This document shows, one piece after another, positions 1 to 5,085 of a DNA stretch of 5,609 bases (positions are counted from its first letter, which is position 1; every line of letters starts with the position of its first letter). The position numbers and the translations under genes are program-made. A model generated the notes under the pieces. It searched no databases, had not been told where the DNA came from, and saw only the letters and a list, made by a program, of their open reading frames with translations. The stretch is from Bacteriovoracaceae bacterium. Its GTDB lineage: Bacteria; Bdellovibrionota; Bacteriovoracia; Bacteriovoracales; Bacteriovoracaceae. The DNA lies in contig CANFNN010000201.1 of assembly GCA_947448095.1 (NCBI GenBank), forward strand, positions 1 through 5,609, written 5' to 3'.

Positions 1-1
1 A

Positions 2-676
2 ACTCGTGAAGCCCAGGACCAATTCGCCTTGGCCTCACATCAAAAAGCAGTGGCCGCTCAAAGTCGTGGAGAATTTAAAAACGAAATTTTGCCACTTACG
101 ATAGAAAGTAAAAAAGGTTCAAGTATTATTGATACGGATGAAGGGCCTAGGGCCGATACTTCATTAGAAAAACTGGCCAAATTAAAACCCGCTTTTAAAA
201 AAGACGGAACAGTTACCGCTGGAAACAGCTCATCCATCAATGATGGAGCGAGCATGGTAGTCGTATGCTCAGAAGAATTTTTAAAACGCCACAAGCTTAC
301 TCCTCTCGCCATGGTTACTGGTGGCGCAGTTCATGGCCTGCATCCAAATATTATGGGTCTAGGACCAGTCGGTGCAGTGAAAAAACTAGTTCATCGATTT
401 GGTTACAAGGTTTCAGATTTTGATTTGATCGAATTGAATGAAGCTTTTGCTGTTCAGGCCTTGTCATGCATTAAAGAATTGGAGCTTGATCCAGCCAAAA
501 TAAATAGAAATGGTGGCTCGATTGCTTTAGGTCACCCACTTGGTTGCTCCGGAACGAGAATTATCACTACACTTGTTCACCAAATGCAGAAAGATTCTTC
601 GCTTAAAAAAGGCCTTGCTTCTATGTGCATTGGCGTGGGCCAAGGTATCGCCATATCAGTTGAGAATTGCCAATGA
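2..676 (+). CDS. FadA-type 3-ketoacyl-CoA thiolase, C-terminal part (5' end outside window)
   Basis: The reading frame is open from the window edge, so the true start and the first catalytic cysteine lie upstream; 224 residues remain. Thiolases cleave 3-ketoacyl-CoA with CoA to give acetyl-CoA, or run in reverse as acetyl-CoA acetyltransferases, in the cytoplasm. Visible family motifs, numbered in the partial protein, are GNSSSINDGAS (74-84), NEAFA (146-150), GHPLGCSGTRI with the catalytic His at 178, and CIGVGQG near the end with the second catalytic Cys at 209. GHPLGCSG and the non-glycine third position of CIGxGQG resemble FadA more than AtoB, whose versions are GHPIGASG and CIGGGQG. This favours beta-oxidation, but substrate chain length cannot be read from the sequence. 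The TGA stop overlaps the next ATG (ATGA, 673-676), implying translational coupling. A TTG at 29 is an internal Leu codon, not the start. Confidence 0.93.
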   Translation, partial: TREAQDQFALASHQKAVAAQSRGEFKNEILPLTIESKKGSSIIDTDEGPRADTSLEKLAKLKPAFKKDGTVTAGNSSSINDGASMVVVCSEEFLKRHKLTPLAMVTGGAVHGLHPNIMGLGPVGAVKKLVHRFGYKVSDFDLIELNEAFAVQALSCIKELELDPAKINRNGGSIALGHPLGCSGTRIITTLVHQMQKDSSLKKGLASMCIGVGQGIAISVENCQ

Positions 677-1032
677 AATTGATTGTTTTAACTTTCATTT
701 TGCTTCAGCAAAGTGCCTTCGCGTGCTGGAAGGTTGAGGCTTCAATGTCAGTTAACCAAGACAAAGTCGAGATCAATCAAAAACTAGATCATGATAAAAC
801 CTATTCATTTCCTGCCGGCGCACACATTTTTCACATAAAAATGCCTTCTCAAGGAAAAGAGAAAACAGCGATGCATCTTATAGAATTTGGGGTGCAAAAA
901 AAAACAGGCATAACCCTATCAGAAATTAATGAACATAAAATAAACATTGAAAGCGGTAAGAAAGCCGTTTTCAGAAATAATGATACGAATGGCGAAATAA
1001 CAACCTTCACGATGAAGATTACGGAAATTTAA
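673..1032 (+). CDS. Small exported protein of unknown function, paralogue A
   Basis: This 119-residue protein is not a family I recognise. The ATG at 673 is chosen over a TTG at 667 because it starts a clean signal peptide: Lys at 2, hydrophobic core 3-11, and an A-x-A site giving predicted cleavage after Ala17. The mature protein starts Cys18-Trp19-Lys-Val-Glu. The next gene has the same layout, with cleavage also after residue 17, followed by Ala18-Trp19-Gln-Val-Glu. The two also share a VQxKxG stretch, IESG and a beta-strand-like C terminus (TMKITEI versus TLKLKNI), so they are tandem paralogues. The mature part is about 100 residues with alternating hydrophobic residues, suggesting a small beta-rich periplasmic or surface domain. 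Cys18 might suggest a lipoprotein, but AFAC is a poor lipobox (Phe at -2). The gene overlaps the thiolase stop by 4 bp, and no strong ribosome site is visible, so coupling is likely. It contains an A9 run at 896-904. Confidence 0.85.
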   Translation: MKLIVLTFILLQQSAFACWKVEASMSVNQDKVEINQKLDHDKTYSFPAGAHIFHIKMPSQGKEKTAMHLIEFGVQKKTGITLSEINEHKINIESGKKAVFRNNDTNGEITTFTMKITEI

Positions 1033-1034
1033 AG

Positions 1035-1397
1035 ATGAAAAAGTTTTTGCTGCTACTCAGTTTGTTTTCAATGAATACCTTTGCGGCATGGCAAGTGGAA
1101 GTCGCTTTAGGCGTCGATGGACAGACGTGGAAAATTGATAATGCTAAATTTGATGATGGGAAAGAGACCGCCATCACGCTTGGAAATTATCTCGTCAAGA
1201 TGACGATCAAGAAGAGCAAAGAGGAAAATGGTCTTGATGTTGCCTACTCCGTCCAAGAAAAGAAAGGCGAGAAGTTCGTTTTAGTCAATAAAGGCGACGA
1301 GATAATTGAAAGTGGACAAGCTTCAAATGAAATTTTTGCCAAGGGCGAAGCGAAGCAACCAAACACTATTATTACATTAAAATTGAAAAACATTTAA
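1035..1397 (+). CDS. Small exported protein of unknown function, paralogue B
   Basis: This 120-residue protein begins with a classic signal peptide: KK at 2-3, a Leu-rich core 4-11, and NTFA before predicted cleavage after Ala17. It is the tandem paralogue of the preceding gene. Shared features are the W-x-V-E start of the mature chain at Trp19, a central VQEKKG, IESG in the second half, and a TLKLKNI end. The mature protein is rich in Lys, Glu and Asp with short alternating hydrophobic strands, has no cysteine and no further membrane segment, so it is probably a soluble periplasmic protein. It starts only 2 bp after the previous stop with a weak ribosome site (GGAA at 1023-1026), consistent with co-translation. 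Function is unknown. Position between a thiolase and an aldehyde dehydrogenase does not identify a substrate. Confidence 0.87.
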   Translation: MKKFLLLLSLFSMNTFAAWQVEVALGVDGQTWKIDNAKFDDGKETAITLGNYLVKMTIKKSKEENGLDVAYSVQEKKGEKFVLVNKGDEIIESGQASNEIFAKGEAKQPNTIITLKLKNI

Positions 1398-1406
1398 GGA
1401 GAGGCC

Positions 1407-2891
1407 ATGAAAGAGATTAAGCTATTTATTAACGGCGAATTCCGTACTTCCAATAAAGACTTTACCACAACAAATCCGGCCAACAATGAACCGGTAGCGA
1501 AGGTTTATCTTCCCAGTGAAAAAGATATTGATGATGCAGTAGATGCTGCTGAACATGCTTTTCATTCTCAGGAATGGCGTTCAATGGATCAAAACAAAAG
1601 AGCAGATATCTTAGAAGCAATCTCTGAGAAGCTTAAAGAAAGACGAAATGAACTGACGGAACTTGAAATTGCAGACTCAGGATCTTGTGTTCGCAAGGCC
1701 AAGGCCGACATCCATAATGCCGCTAATTACTTTAAAGTCCTAGCAGGTCAGCTCCGCAAATTTCAGTTCGAAGTAAAAGATGAAGGTGCTTCCCGAGCTG
1801 GCTTTTCTCAAAACTATAAAATTTATGAACCAGTTGGAGTATGTGCACAAATTATTCCCTGGAACTTTCCTTTAGTCATGGCGGCCTGGAAAATTGGGCC
1901 GGTCATAGCTTCAGGTTGCACGACCGTACTTAAATCAGCTCAAGAAACTCCAGTGACAGCATCAATTCTTGCAGAAGTCTTGAAGGATGCAGGACTTCCC
2001 AAGGGTGTGGTTAACATCATCACAGGCGGAGCTTCTGAAGGTGAATATCTTCTTAAAAATCCTAAAGTTAAAAAAGTTGCCTTTACGGGTTCGACAGACG
2101 TGGGAAGAAGAATCATGCAAGCAGCTGGTTCCAAACTTCAAAATCTTTCTTTAGAACTTGGTGGAAAATCTGCCAACATTATTTTAGATGATGCTGATCT
2201 TTCCATGGCAGTTGACGGCGCCCTCTATGCCTTTCTTTACCATTCAGGACAGGCCTGCACGTCGGGAACTCGCTTATTTGTTGATCACAAAATTTATCCC
2301 GAATTCAAAGATGCTCTTTTAAAAAGAGTAGCCGAGGTAAAAGTGGGTCTTCCTACAGATCCTACAACTGGATATGGTCCAGTCATTAACCAAAAACAAT
2401 TTGATCGCATCATGAATTTTGTTGATATCACTAAAAAAGAAGGTGGGAAACTTCTCTTCGGTGGTGAAAGAGTGACAGGCGGGGAATTTGATAAGGGCTA
2501 CTACATTAAACCGACTCTCTTTGAGGTAAATTCTGATAATACTATTTTCAATGAAGAAATTTTCGGGCCAGTTTTAGCCATCACTCCTTTTCAGACTGAT
2601 GCTGAAGCCATTCAATTGGCCAACAAATCCATCTATGGTCTAGCAGGGGCCGTATGGTCAAAAAATCCAGAACGCGCAAAAAATGTGGCCAAGCAACTTG
2701 AAACAGGAACTGTCTGGATCAATGAATATCACCTTTTAAATCCAGGCATGCCATTCGGTGGTCAAAAGCAATCAGGCATCGGCAGAGAAATGGGTGAAGA
2801 AGGAATAAAATCTTACCTTGAAGTGAAACACCTTTGGATTTCTGACTGTGATGAGCGCGCTAAAAAACCTTGGTTTGATGCTATTTTTTAA
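1407..2891 (+). CDS. NAD(P)-dependent aldehyde dehydrogenase
   Basis: This 494-residue protein is a full-length ALDH-superfamily enzyme, oxidising an aldehyde to its carboxylate in the cytoplasm. Motifs in order are PWNFP (151-155) with oxyanion-hole Asn153, VLKSAQ with cofactor Lys176, FTGSTDVG (226-233) of the Rossmann fold, LELGGK with general-base Glu250, SGQACTSG with the nucleophile Cys284, EEIFGP (383-388) with ribose-binding Glu384, and PFGGQKQSGIGRE (449-461) near the C terminus. Family members include betaine aldehyde, gamma-aminobutyraldehyde and general aliphatic or aromatic aldehyde dehydrogenases, and the sequence does not settle which. The residue matching the NAD-selective Glu195 of human ALDH2 is Gln179, so NADP use is possible. 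A strong ribosome site (AAGGAG, 1396-1401) sits 5 bp before the ATG and overlaps the previous stop. The 9-bp gap and the thiolase upstream suggest a role in lipid or aldehyde catabolism. Confidence 0.96.
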   Translation: MKEIKLFINGEFRTSNKDFTTTNPANNEPVAKVYLPSEKDIDDAVDAAEHAFHSQEWRSMDQNKRADILEAISEKLKERRNELTELEIADSGSCVRKAKADIHNAANYFKVLAGQLRKFQFEVKDEGASRAGFSQNYKIYEPVGVCAQIIPWNFPLVMAAWKIGPVIASGCTTVLKSAQETPVTASILAEVLKDAGLPKGVVNIITGGASEGEYLLKNPKVKKVAFTGSTDVGRRIMQAAGSKLQNLSLELGGKSANIILDDADLSMAVDGALYAFLYHSGQACTSGTRLFVDHKIYPEFKDALLKRVAEVKVGLPTDPTTGYGPVINQKQFDRIMNFVDITKKEGGKLLFGGERVTGGEFDKGYYIKPTLFEVNSDNTIFNEEIFGPVLAITPFQTDAEAIQLANKSIYGLAGAVWSKNPERAKNVAKQLETGTVWINEYHLLNPGMPFGGQKQSGIGREMGEEGIKSYLEVKHLWISDCDERAKKPWFDAIF

Positions 2892-2899
2892 GGATTAAT

Positions 2900-3391
2900 G
2901 TGAACAACTTTAACAATTGTATAATTTTATTTGGCGGCTCCTCAGAGGAGAGAATGGTTTCTGTGGCATCTGCCCAAAATCTCTCGACCATGATTCCTGA
3001 AGCGGCCCTTTGGTTTTGGAGTCAGGATGGGAAAATATTTGAAATTTCTCAAACTGAGCTCTCAGAACACAATAATGCTTTCGTTTCTCAGTTTGTGCCA
3101 AAGTCAGGAGCGACGTTTTCGTCTTTGAATTCTTCCCTTGAGGCGATGAAAGACAAAACAGTCATTATCTCTTTGCATGGAACAGAAGGTGAAGATGGGA
3201 CTCTTCAAGAATTATTTGAAGAAGCGAAGATTAAATTTACAGGCAGTAATTCTAAATCCAGCAAATTGGCCTTTGATAAGCGGGCGACTAAAAAGCTAGC
3301 TGCTTCCAATGAGCTACCGGTGGTAACTGATCTGGCGTTGAATAACTTTGATAATGGGGAAATTGAGAAACTGAATGTTTTTTTTTCTTGA
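2900..3391 (+). CDS. ddl: D-alanine-D-alanine ligase, N-terminal part (split by frameshift)
   Basis: This is the first half of an ATP-grasp ligase that joins two D-alanines for the peptidoglycan stem peptide in the cytoplasm. Visible are the Ddl N-terminal signature GGSSEERMVSVASA (12-25), with Glu17 matching the substrate Glu15 of E. coli DdlB, then HGTEGEDGTLQ (93-103), FTGS (113-116) and the DK pair at 126-127. Translation starts at GTG 2900; the overlapping ATG at 2898 is followed directly by TGA. AAGGA (2890-2894), overlapping the dehydrogenase stop, serves as ribosome site. The frame reads into nine Ts (3378-3386) and stops at 3389-3391 after 163 residues, in the middle of the ATP-grasp domain. 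Removing one T joins it to the next entry, giving 338 residues, normal for Ddl. As written it would be an inactive fragment. Usual murC/ftsQ neighbours are absent, so it may be a second Ddl. Confidence 0.88.
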   Translation: MNNFNNCIILFGGSSEERMVSVASAQNLSTMIPEAALWFWSQDGKIFEISQTELSEHNNAFVSQFVPKSGATFSSLNSSLEAMKDKTVIISLHGTEGEDGTLQELFEEAKIKFTGSNSKSSKLAFDKRATKKLAASNELPVVTDLALNNFDNGEIEKLNVFFS

Positions 3392-3917
3392 ACATAAGAA
3401 AATTGTCCTTAAACCACTGGCCAATGGTTCGAGTGTCGGACTTTACATCATTTCCAATCAAGAAGAGTTGAATTCTGCGATCACTACGATTAAGGCCAAG
3501 GATATTATTTCTTATATGGCAGAGCCATTTATTACTGGCCGAGAAATTACGGTAGGTGTTTGGCAAAAAAATTATCATAAAACTATTTCTCTTCCCTGTT
3601 CGGAGGTCAAAGTTCTTCAAGGTGGCCAGTTTGATTATCAGGGAAAATATTTAGGAAAAGGCATTGAAGAGCTTACTCCTGCCCCATTAACTGAAGAAGA
3701 GACAAACGCTTGCCAAGAACTCGCCCTAAAACTTCATTTTTTAATTGGCTGCAAAGGATATTCAAGAACAGATATGATTTTGACTGAAACTGGACCAATT
3801 ATTCTGGAAATCAATACACTTCCAGGTCTAACCAAGGCTACTTTCATTCCTCAACAGCTTTTAGCTATCAAGACAGATCTAAGAACATTTTTCACTTCAC
3901 AAATATCGCTCAAATAA
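3375..3917 (+). CDS. ddl: D-alanine-D-alanine ligase, C-terminal ATP-grasp part (split by frameshift)
   Basis: This is the continuation of the ligase in the +1 frame. The open frame can be read from ATG 3375, but no ribosome site is visible there, and the true protein probably enters this frame at the T9 run. Catalytic features are intact, numbered in this 180-residue frame (add 158 for the joined protein): VLKP with ATP-binding Lys13, GSSVG (18-22), AEPFITGREITVG (49-61), the omega loop DYQGKY with Lys91-Tyr92, SRTD with Arg131 and Asp133, and EINTLPG with metal ligands Glu145 and Asn147. The KY of the omega loop fits D-Ala-D-Ala rather than vancomycin-type D-Ala-D-Lac ligases. No later stops or decay are present, so the gene is recently broken, mis-sequenced, or rescued by slippage. 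Its TAA (3915-3917) overlaps the U-tract of the convergent flagellin terminator. Confidence 0.87.
   Translation: MFFFLEHKKIVLKPLANGSSVGLYIISNQEELNSAITTIKAKDIISYMAEPFITGREITVGVWQKNYHKTISLPCSEVKVLQGGQFDYQGKYLGKGIEELTPAPLTEEETNACQELALKLHFLIGCKGYSRTDMILTETGPIILEINTLPGLTKATFIPQQLLAIKTDLRTFFTSQISLK
3378..3386 (+). other. T9 homopolymer at the ligase frameshift
   Basis: Nine Ts lie between a G and CTTG. With nine, the frame reads V-F-F-S-stop; with eight it reads V-F-F-L-E-H-K-K and continues into the intact second half of the ligase. This is therefore the precise site where the two halves must join. Runs of this length are prone to polymerase slippage, replication slippage and sequencing errors, and the sequence alone cannot tell these apart. 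Confidence 0.9.
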
Positions 3918-3940
3918 AAAGACCCACCATACGGTGGGTC
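3916..3940 (-). terminator. Rho-independent terminator of the flagellin gene
   Basis: A perfect 8-bp GC-rich stem (GACCCACC at 3921-3928 with GGTGGGTC at 3933-3940) closes a 4-nt loop. Read on the minus strand it is followed at once by TTTTTATTTG, the canonical terminator layout, 29 bp past the flagellin TAA. On the plus strand the stem is preceded by As and followed by TCCATCATC, so it is a poor terminator in that direction. The T-tract overlaps the convergent ligase stop codon. Confidence 0.88.
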
Positions 3941-3943
3941 TCC

Positions 3944-3960
3944 ATCATCTTATGATTTTT
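3944..3960 (+). terminator. Possible weak plus-strand terminator after the ligase
   Basis: ATCAT (3944-3948) and ATGAT (3952-3956) form a 5-bp stem with a 3-nt loop, and Ts run through 3960. It is placed to stop plus-strand transcripts before they enter the flagellin gene antisense. The stem is short and AT-rich, so it is weak on its own. It could act together with the stronger hairpin just upstream. Confidence 0.3.
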
Positions 3961-3969
3961 AAGCAGGGA

Positions 3970-4803
3970 TTAACCAATCAACTTTAGTGCACTCTGACCA
4001 CTCATGTTTGCCTGAGCAAGTACCGAAGTACCGGCCGCTCCAAGAATATCATTTTTCGCTTTTGTTGCTGTTGCTTCCGCGTAATCAACATCACGAATTC
4101 GAGAGTTAGCAGAAGAAAGGTTTTCTACGTTAACTTGCAAGTTATTCGACGTAGATACTAATCTATTCTGAATACCACCAAGGAAAGCTCTTGAACCAGA
4201 AACTTTTTCAATCGCGCTATCGAGTGATGCAAGTGACTGCTGAGAAGCTTCTTTAGTAGAAACATCTAGCTCGGCCACTCCGAGGCTGCTTAAGCCTGAG
4301 TTTACTTGCTTCGCATCGAATGAAATTCTATCTTGGAAGTCATCGTTGTTTGCACCGATTTGAAAATCGTACTTATCGCCTTCTCCGTTCAGAAGCTTTT
4401 TGCCGTTAAACTCTGTCACTTGAGAGATACGATCTAATTCAAGTTTTAAGTTTTGGTATTCCATGTTCGACATACCACGCTCAACATCACCAACAGTATC
4501 AGAAGATGTTTGAACAGCTAGTTCTCGCATACGAGTAAGGATTGCAGAAGATTCGTTTAATCCGCCTTCAGCCGTTTGTACCATTGAAATACCGTCGTTG
4601 GCGTTACGATCAGCTTGTTTTAATGAACGAATGTTAGCTTTCATTTTCTCAGAGATCGCGAGACCTGCAGCATCATCAGCAGCTTTCGTGATTCGAGTAC
4701 CAGAAGATAACTTAGCTAAGTTACTTTCTGACTCTCTTCCATTCACGCTAAGTGAACGTTGAGCAGCAATTGAAGAAACGTTTGTGTTGATACGTAAACC
4801 CAT
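3970..4803 (-). CDS. fliC: Flagellin
   Basis: This 277-residue protein is the subunit of the flagellar filament, exported by the flagellar type III system and polymerised outside the cell. The N-terminal D0/D1 region (about 1-140) opens with MGLRINTNVSSIAAQRSLS and contains LSSGTRITKAADDAAGLAIS (32-51), NANDGISMVQTAEGGLNE (67-84) and the D1 helix LTRMRELAVQ (89-98), the segment that matches the TLR5-recognised site in other flagellins. A short middle (about 140-190) replaces the D2/D3 domains of enteric flagellins. The C-terminal D1/D0 region carries QNRL (212-215), SANSRIRDVD (231-240) and ends QSALKLIG. SSDTVGDVERG (100-110) and DRISFDA (158-164) recall Bdellovibrio-type flagellins. The ATG has a strong ribosome site 5 bp upstream, a sigma-28-like promoter about 160 bp upstream and its own terminator, so it is a single-gene transcript. 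Such species often have several flagellin genes, so the exact paralogue name is uncertain. Confidence 0.97.
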   Translation of the reverse strand: MGLRINTNVSSIAAQRSLSVNGRESESNLAKLSSGTRITKAADDAAGLAISEKMKANIRSLKQADRNANDGISMVQTAEGGLNESSAILTRMRELAVQTSSDTVGDVERGMSNMEYQNLKLELDRISQVTEFNGKKLLNGEGDKYDFQIGANNDDFQDRISFDAKQVNSGLSSLGVAELDVSTKEASQQSLASLDSAIEKVSGSRAFLGGIQNRLVSTSNNLQVNVENLSSANSRIRDVDYAEATATKAKNDILGAAGTSVLAQANMSGQSALKLIG

Positions 4804-4808
4804 GAAAT

Positions 4809-4815
4809 CCTCCTT
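4809..4815 (-). promoter_or_regulatory. Flagellin ribosome binding site within a GGA-rich leader
   Basis: On the minus strand AAGGAGG is a near-perfect Shine-Dalgarno sequence 5 nt before the flagellin ATG. It carries one complete GGA (4811-4813), and a second follows directly (4808-4810). Further GGAs lie upstream at 4825-4827, 4831-4833, 4836-4838 and 4851-4853, making the region a candidate site for translational control. Confidence 0.85.
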
Positions 4816-4902
4816 GGTTTTTCTTCCACATCCATTCCTTGATGTTCAGTTCCCAACCTTGAGAGACTTGATAAGCTTCCGTGCTTAAGTAGTAATTTTG
4901 TT

Positions 4903-4929
4903 AGTGTCAAAACACTCTTGTGTCAGACA
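4903..4929. repeat. Overlapping short inverted repeats in the flagellin leader
   Basis: AGTGT (4903-4907) and ACACT (4912-4916) form a perfect inverted repeat with a 4-base loop. ACAC (4912-4915) can instead pair with a second GTGT (4920-4923), also with a 4-base loop. GTGTCA occurs as a direct repeat at 4904 and 4920, spaced 16 bp, and TGTCAGACA (4921-4929) is a small palindrome. It could be an operator or alternative RNA hairpins in the flagellin leader; function is not shown. Confidence 0.4.
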
Positions 4930-4951
4930 TACCTCTTCTCGGAGGATAAAA

Positions 4952-5047
4952 ATGCAACTTAAGAATTATTTGCGGGTAAAAAACAACTTTATACTGGAGT
5001 ATTTCAATAGGCGAAAACAAGGATCTTTTAATATTTCAGCACCTTAA
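4952..5047 (+). CDS. Possible small basic protein (31 aa), hypothetical
   Basis: A short frame runs from ATG 4952 to TAA 5045-5047. Its main support is a GGAGG at 4941-4945 with a 6-bp AT-only spacer, one of the best ribosome sites in the window. The product would be 31 residues, net basic (Lys 4, 10, 22; Arg 8, 20, 21; one Glu), with aromatic and aliphatic residues mixed in and no signal peptide or recognised motif. A weak promoter could be TTGATA (4868-4873), 17 bp, AGTAAT (4891-4896). The frame lies opposite the flagellin promoter and leader and ends 38 bp before the receiver-like gene, in another frame. It could be a leader peptide, a free small protein, or a chance frame. An ORF this short is weak evidence without conservation. 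Confidence 0.3.
   Translation: MQLKNYLRVKNNFILEYFNRRKQGSFNISAP
4966..4991 (-). promoter_or_regulatory. Sigma-28 (FliA)-type flagellin promoter
   Basis: On the minus strand TAAAGTTG (4991-4984), a 10-bp spacer and GCAAATAA (4973-4966) match the flagellar sigma-28 consensus TAAAGTTT-N11-GCCGATAA at 7 of 8 and 6 of 8 positions, with a spacer one base shorter. Transcription would start near 4959, giving a flagellin leader of about 155 nt. Flagellin genes are the classic class of sigma-28 targets, which supports the call; the start site is inferred. Confidence 0.6.
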
Positions 5048-5070
5048 CTCTACCCAGACTGATCCCCGAC

Positions 5071-5079
5071 TGTTATGAT
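5071..5079 (+). promoter_or_regulatory. Extended -10 promoter placed for a leaderless transcript
   Basis: TGT followed by TATGAT (5074-5079) matches the extended -10 pattern TGn-TATAAT with one mismatch. No convincing -35 is seen 16-18 bp upstream, as is usual for extended -10 promoters. Six bases separate the hexamer from the ATG at 5086, so the expected start point coincides with the first base of the start codon. The absence of any Shine-Dalgarno sequence before 5086 fits this reading. Confidence 0.55.
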
Positions 5080-5085
5080 TGCAGA

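Noticed and set aside
58..312. Minus-strand open frame of 84 codons
   Set aside because: It lies wholly inside the thiolase, whose conserved motifs fix the plus-strand frame; its translation shows no domain and no ribosome site supports it.
667..672. TTG start two codons upstream of ATG 673 for exported paralogue A
   Set aside because: The ATG gives a cleaner signal peptide and a standard ATGA coupling with the thiolase stop.
712..726. Lipoprotein signal in exported paralogue A (AFAC)
   Set aside because: Phe at -2 and Ala at -3 fit lipoboxes poorly, while AFA fits signal peptidase I and the paralogue is cut at the same position without a Cys.
540..737. Plus-strand frame overlapping the thiolase end and the start of exported paralogue A
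   Set aside because: Both overlapped genes are supported by motifs or a signal peptide; this frame is a shadow.
1940..2134. Minus-strand frame inside the aldehyde dehydrogenase
   Set aside because: Antisense to conserved cofactor-binding motifs, with no independent support.
2910..3101. Minus-strand frame of 63 codons inside the ligase N-terminal part
   Set aside because: It lies antisense to the conserved GGSSEERMVSVASA region; no domain or ribosome site.
3288..3620. Minus-strand frame of 110 codons across the ligase frameshift
   Set aside because: It overlaps well-conserved ligase motifs on both sides of the break; no recognisable domain, so it does not explain the frameshift as an overlapping gene.
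3921..3940. Hairpin as part of a repeat family or attachment site
   Set aside because: It occurs once in the window and its minus-strand T-tract explains it as a terminator.
4882..4910. Sigma-70 promoter for flagellin with TTGACA (minus strand, 4910-4905)
   Set aside because: The -10 at correct spacing would be TAAGCA, which matches the consensus badly; the sigma-28-like site is better and fits the gene.
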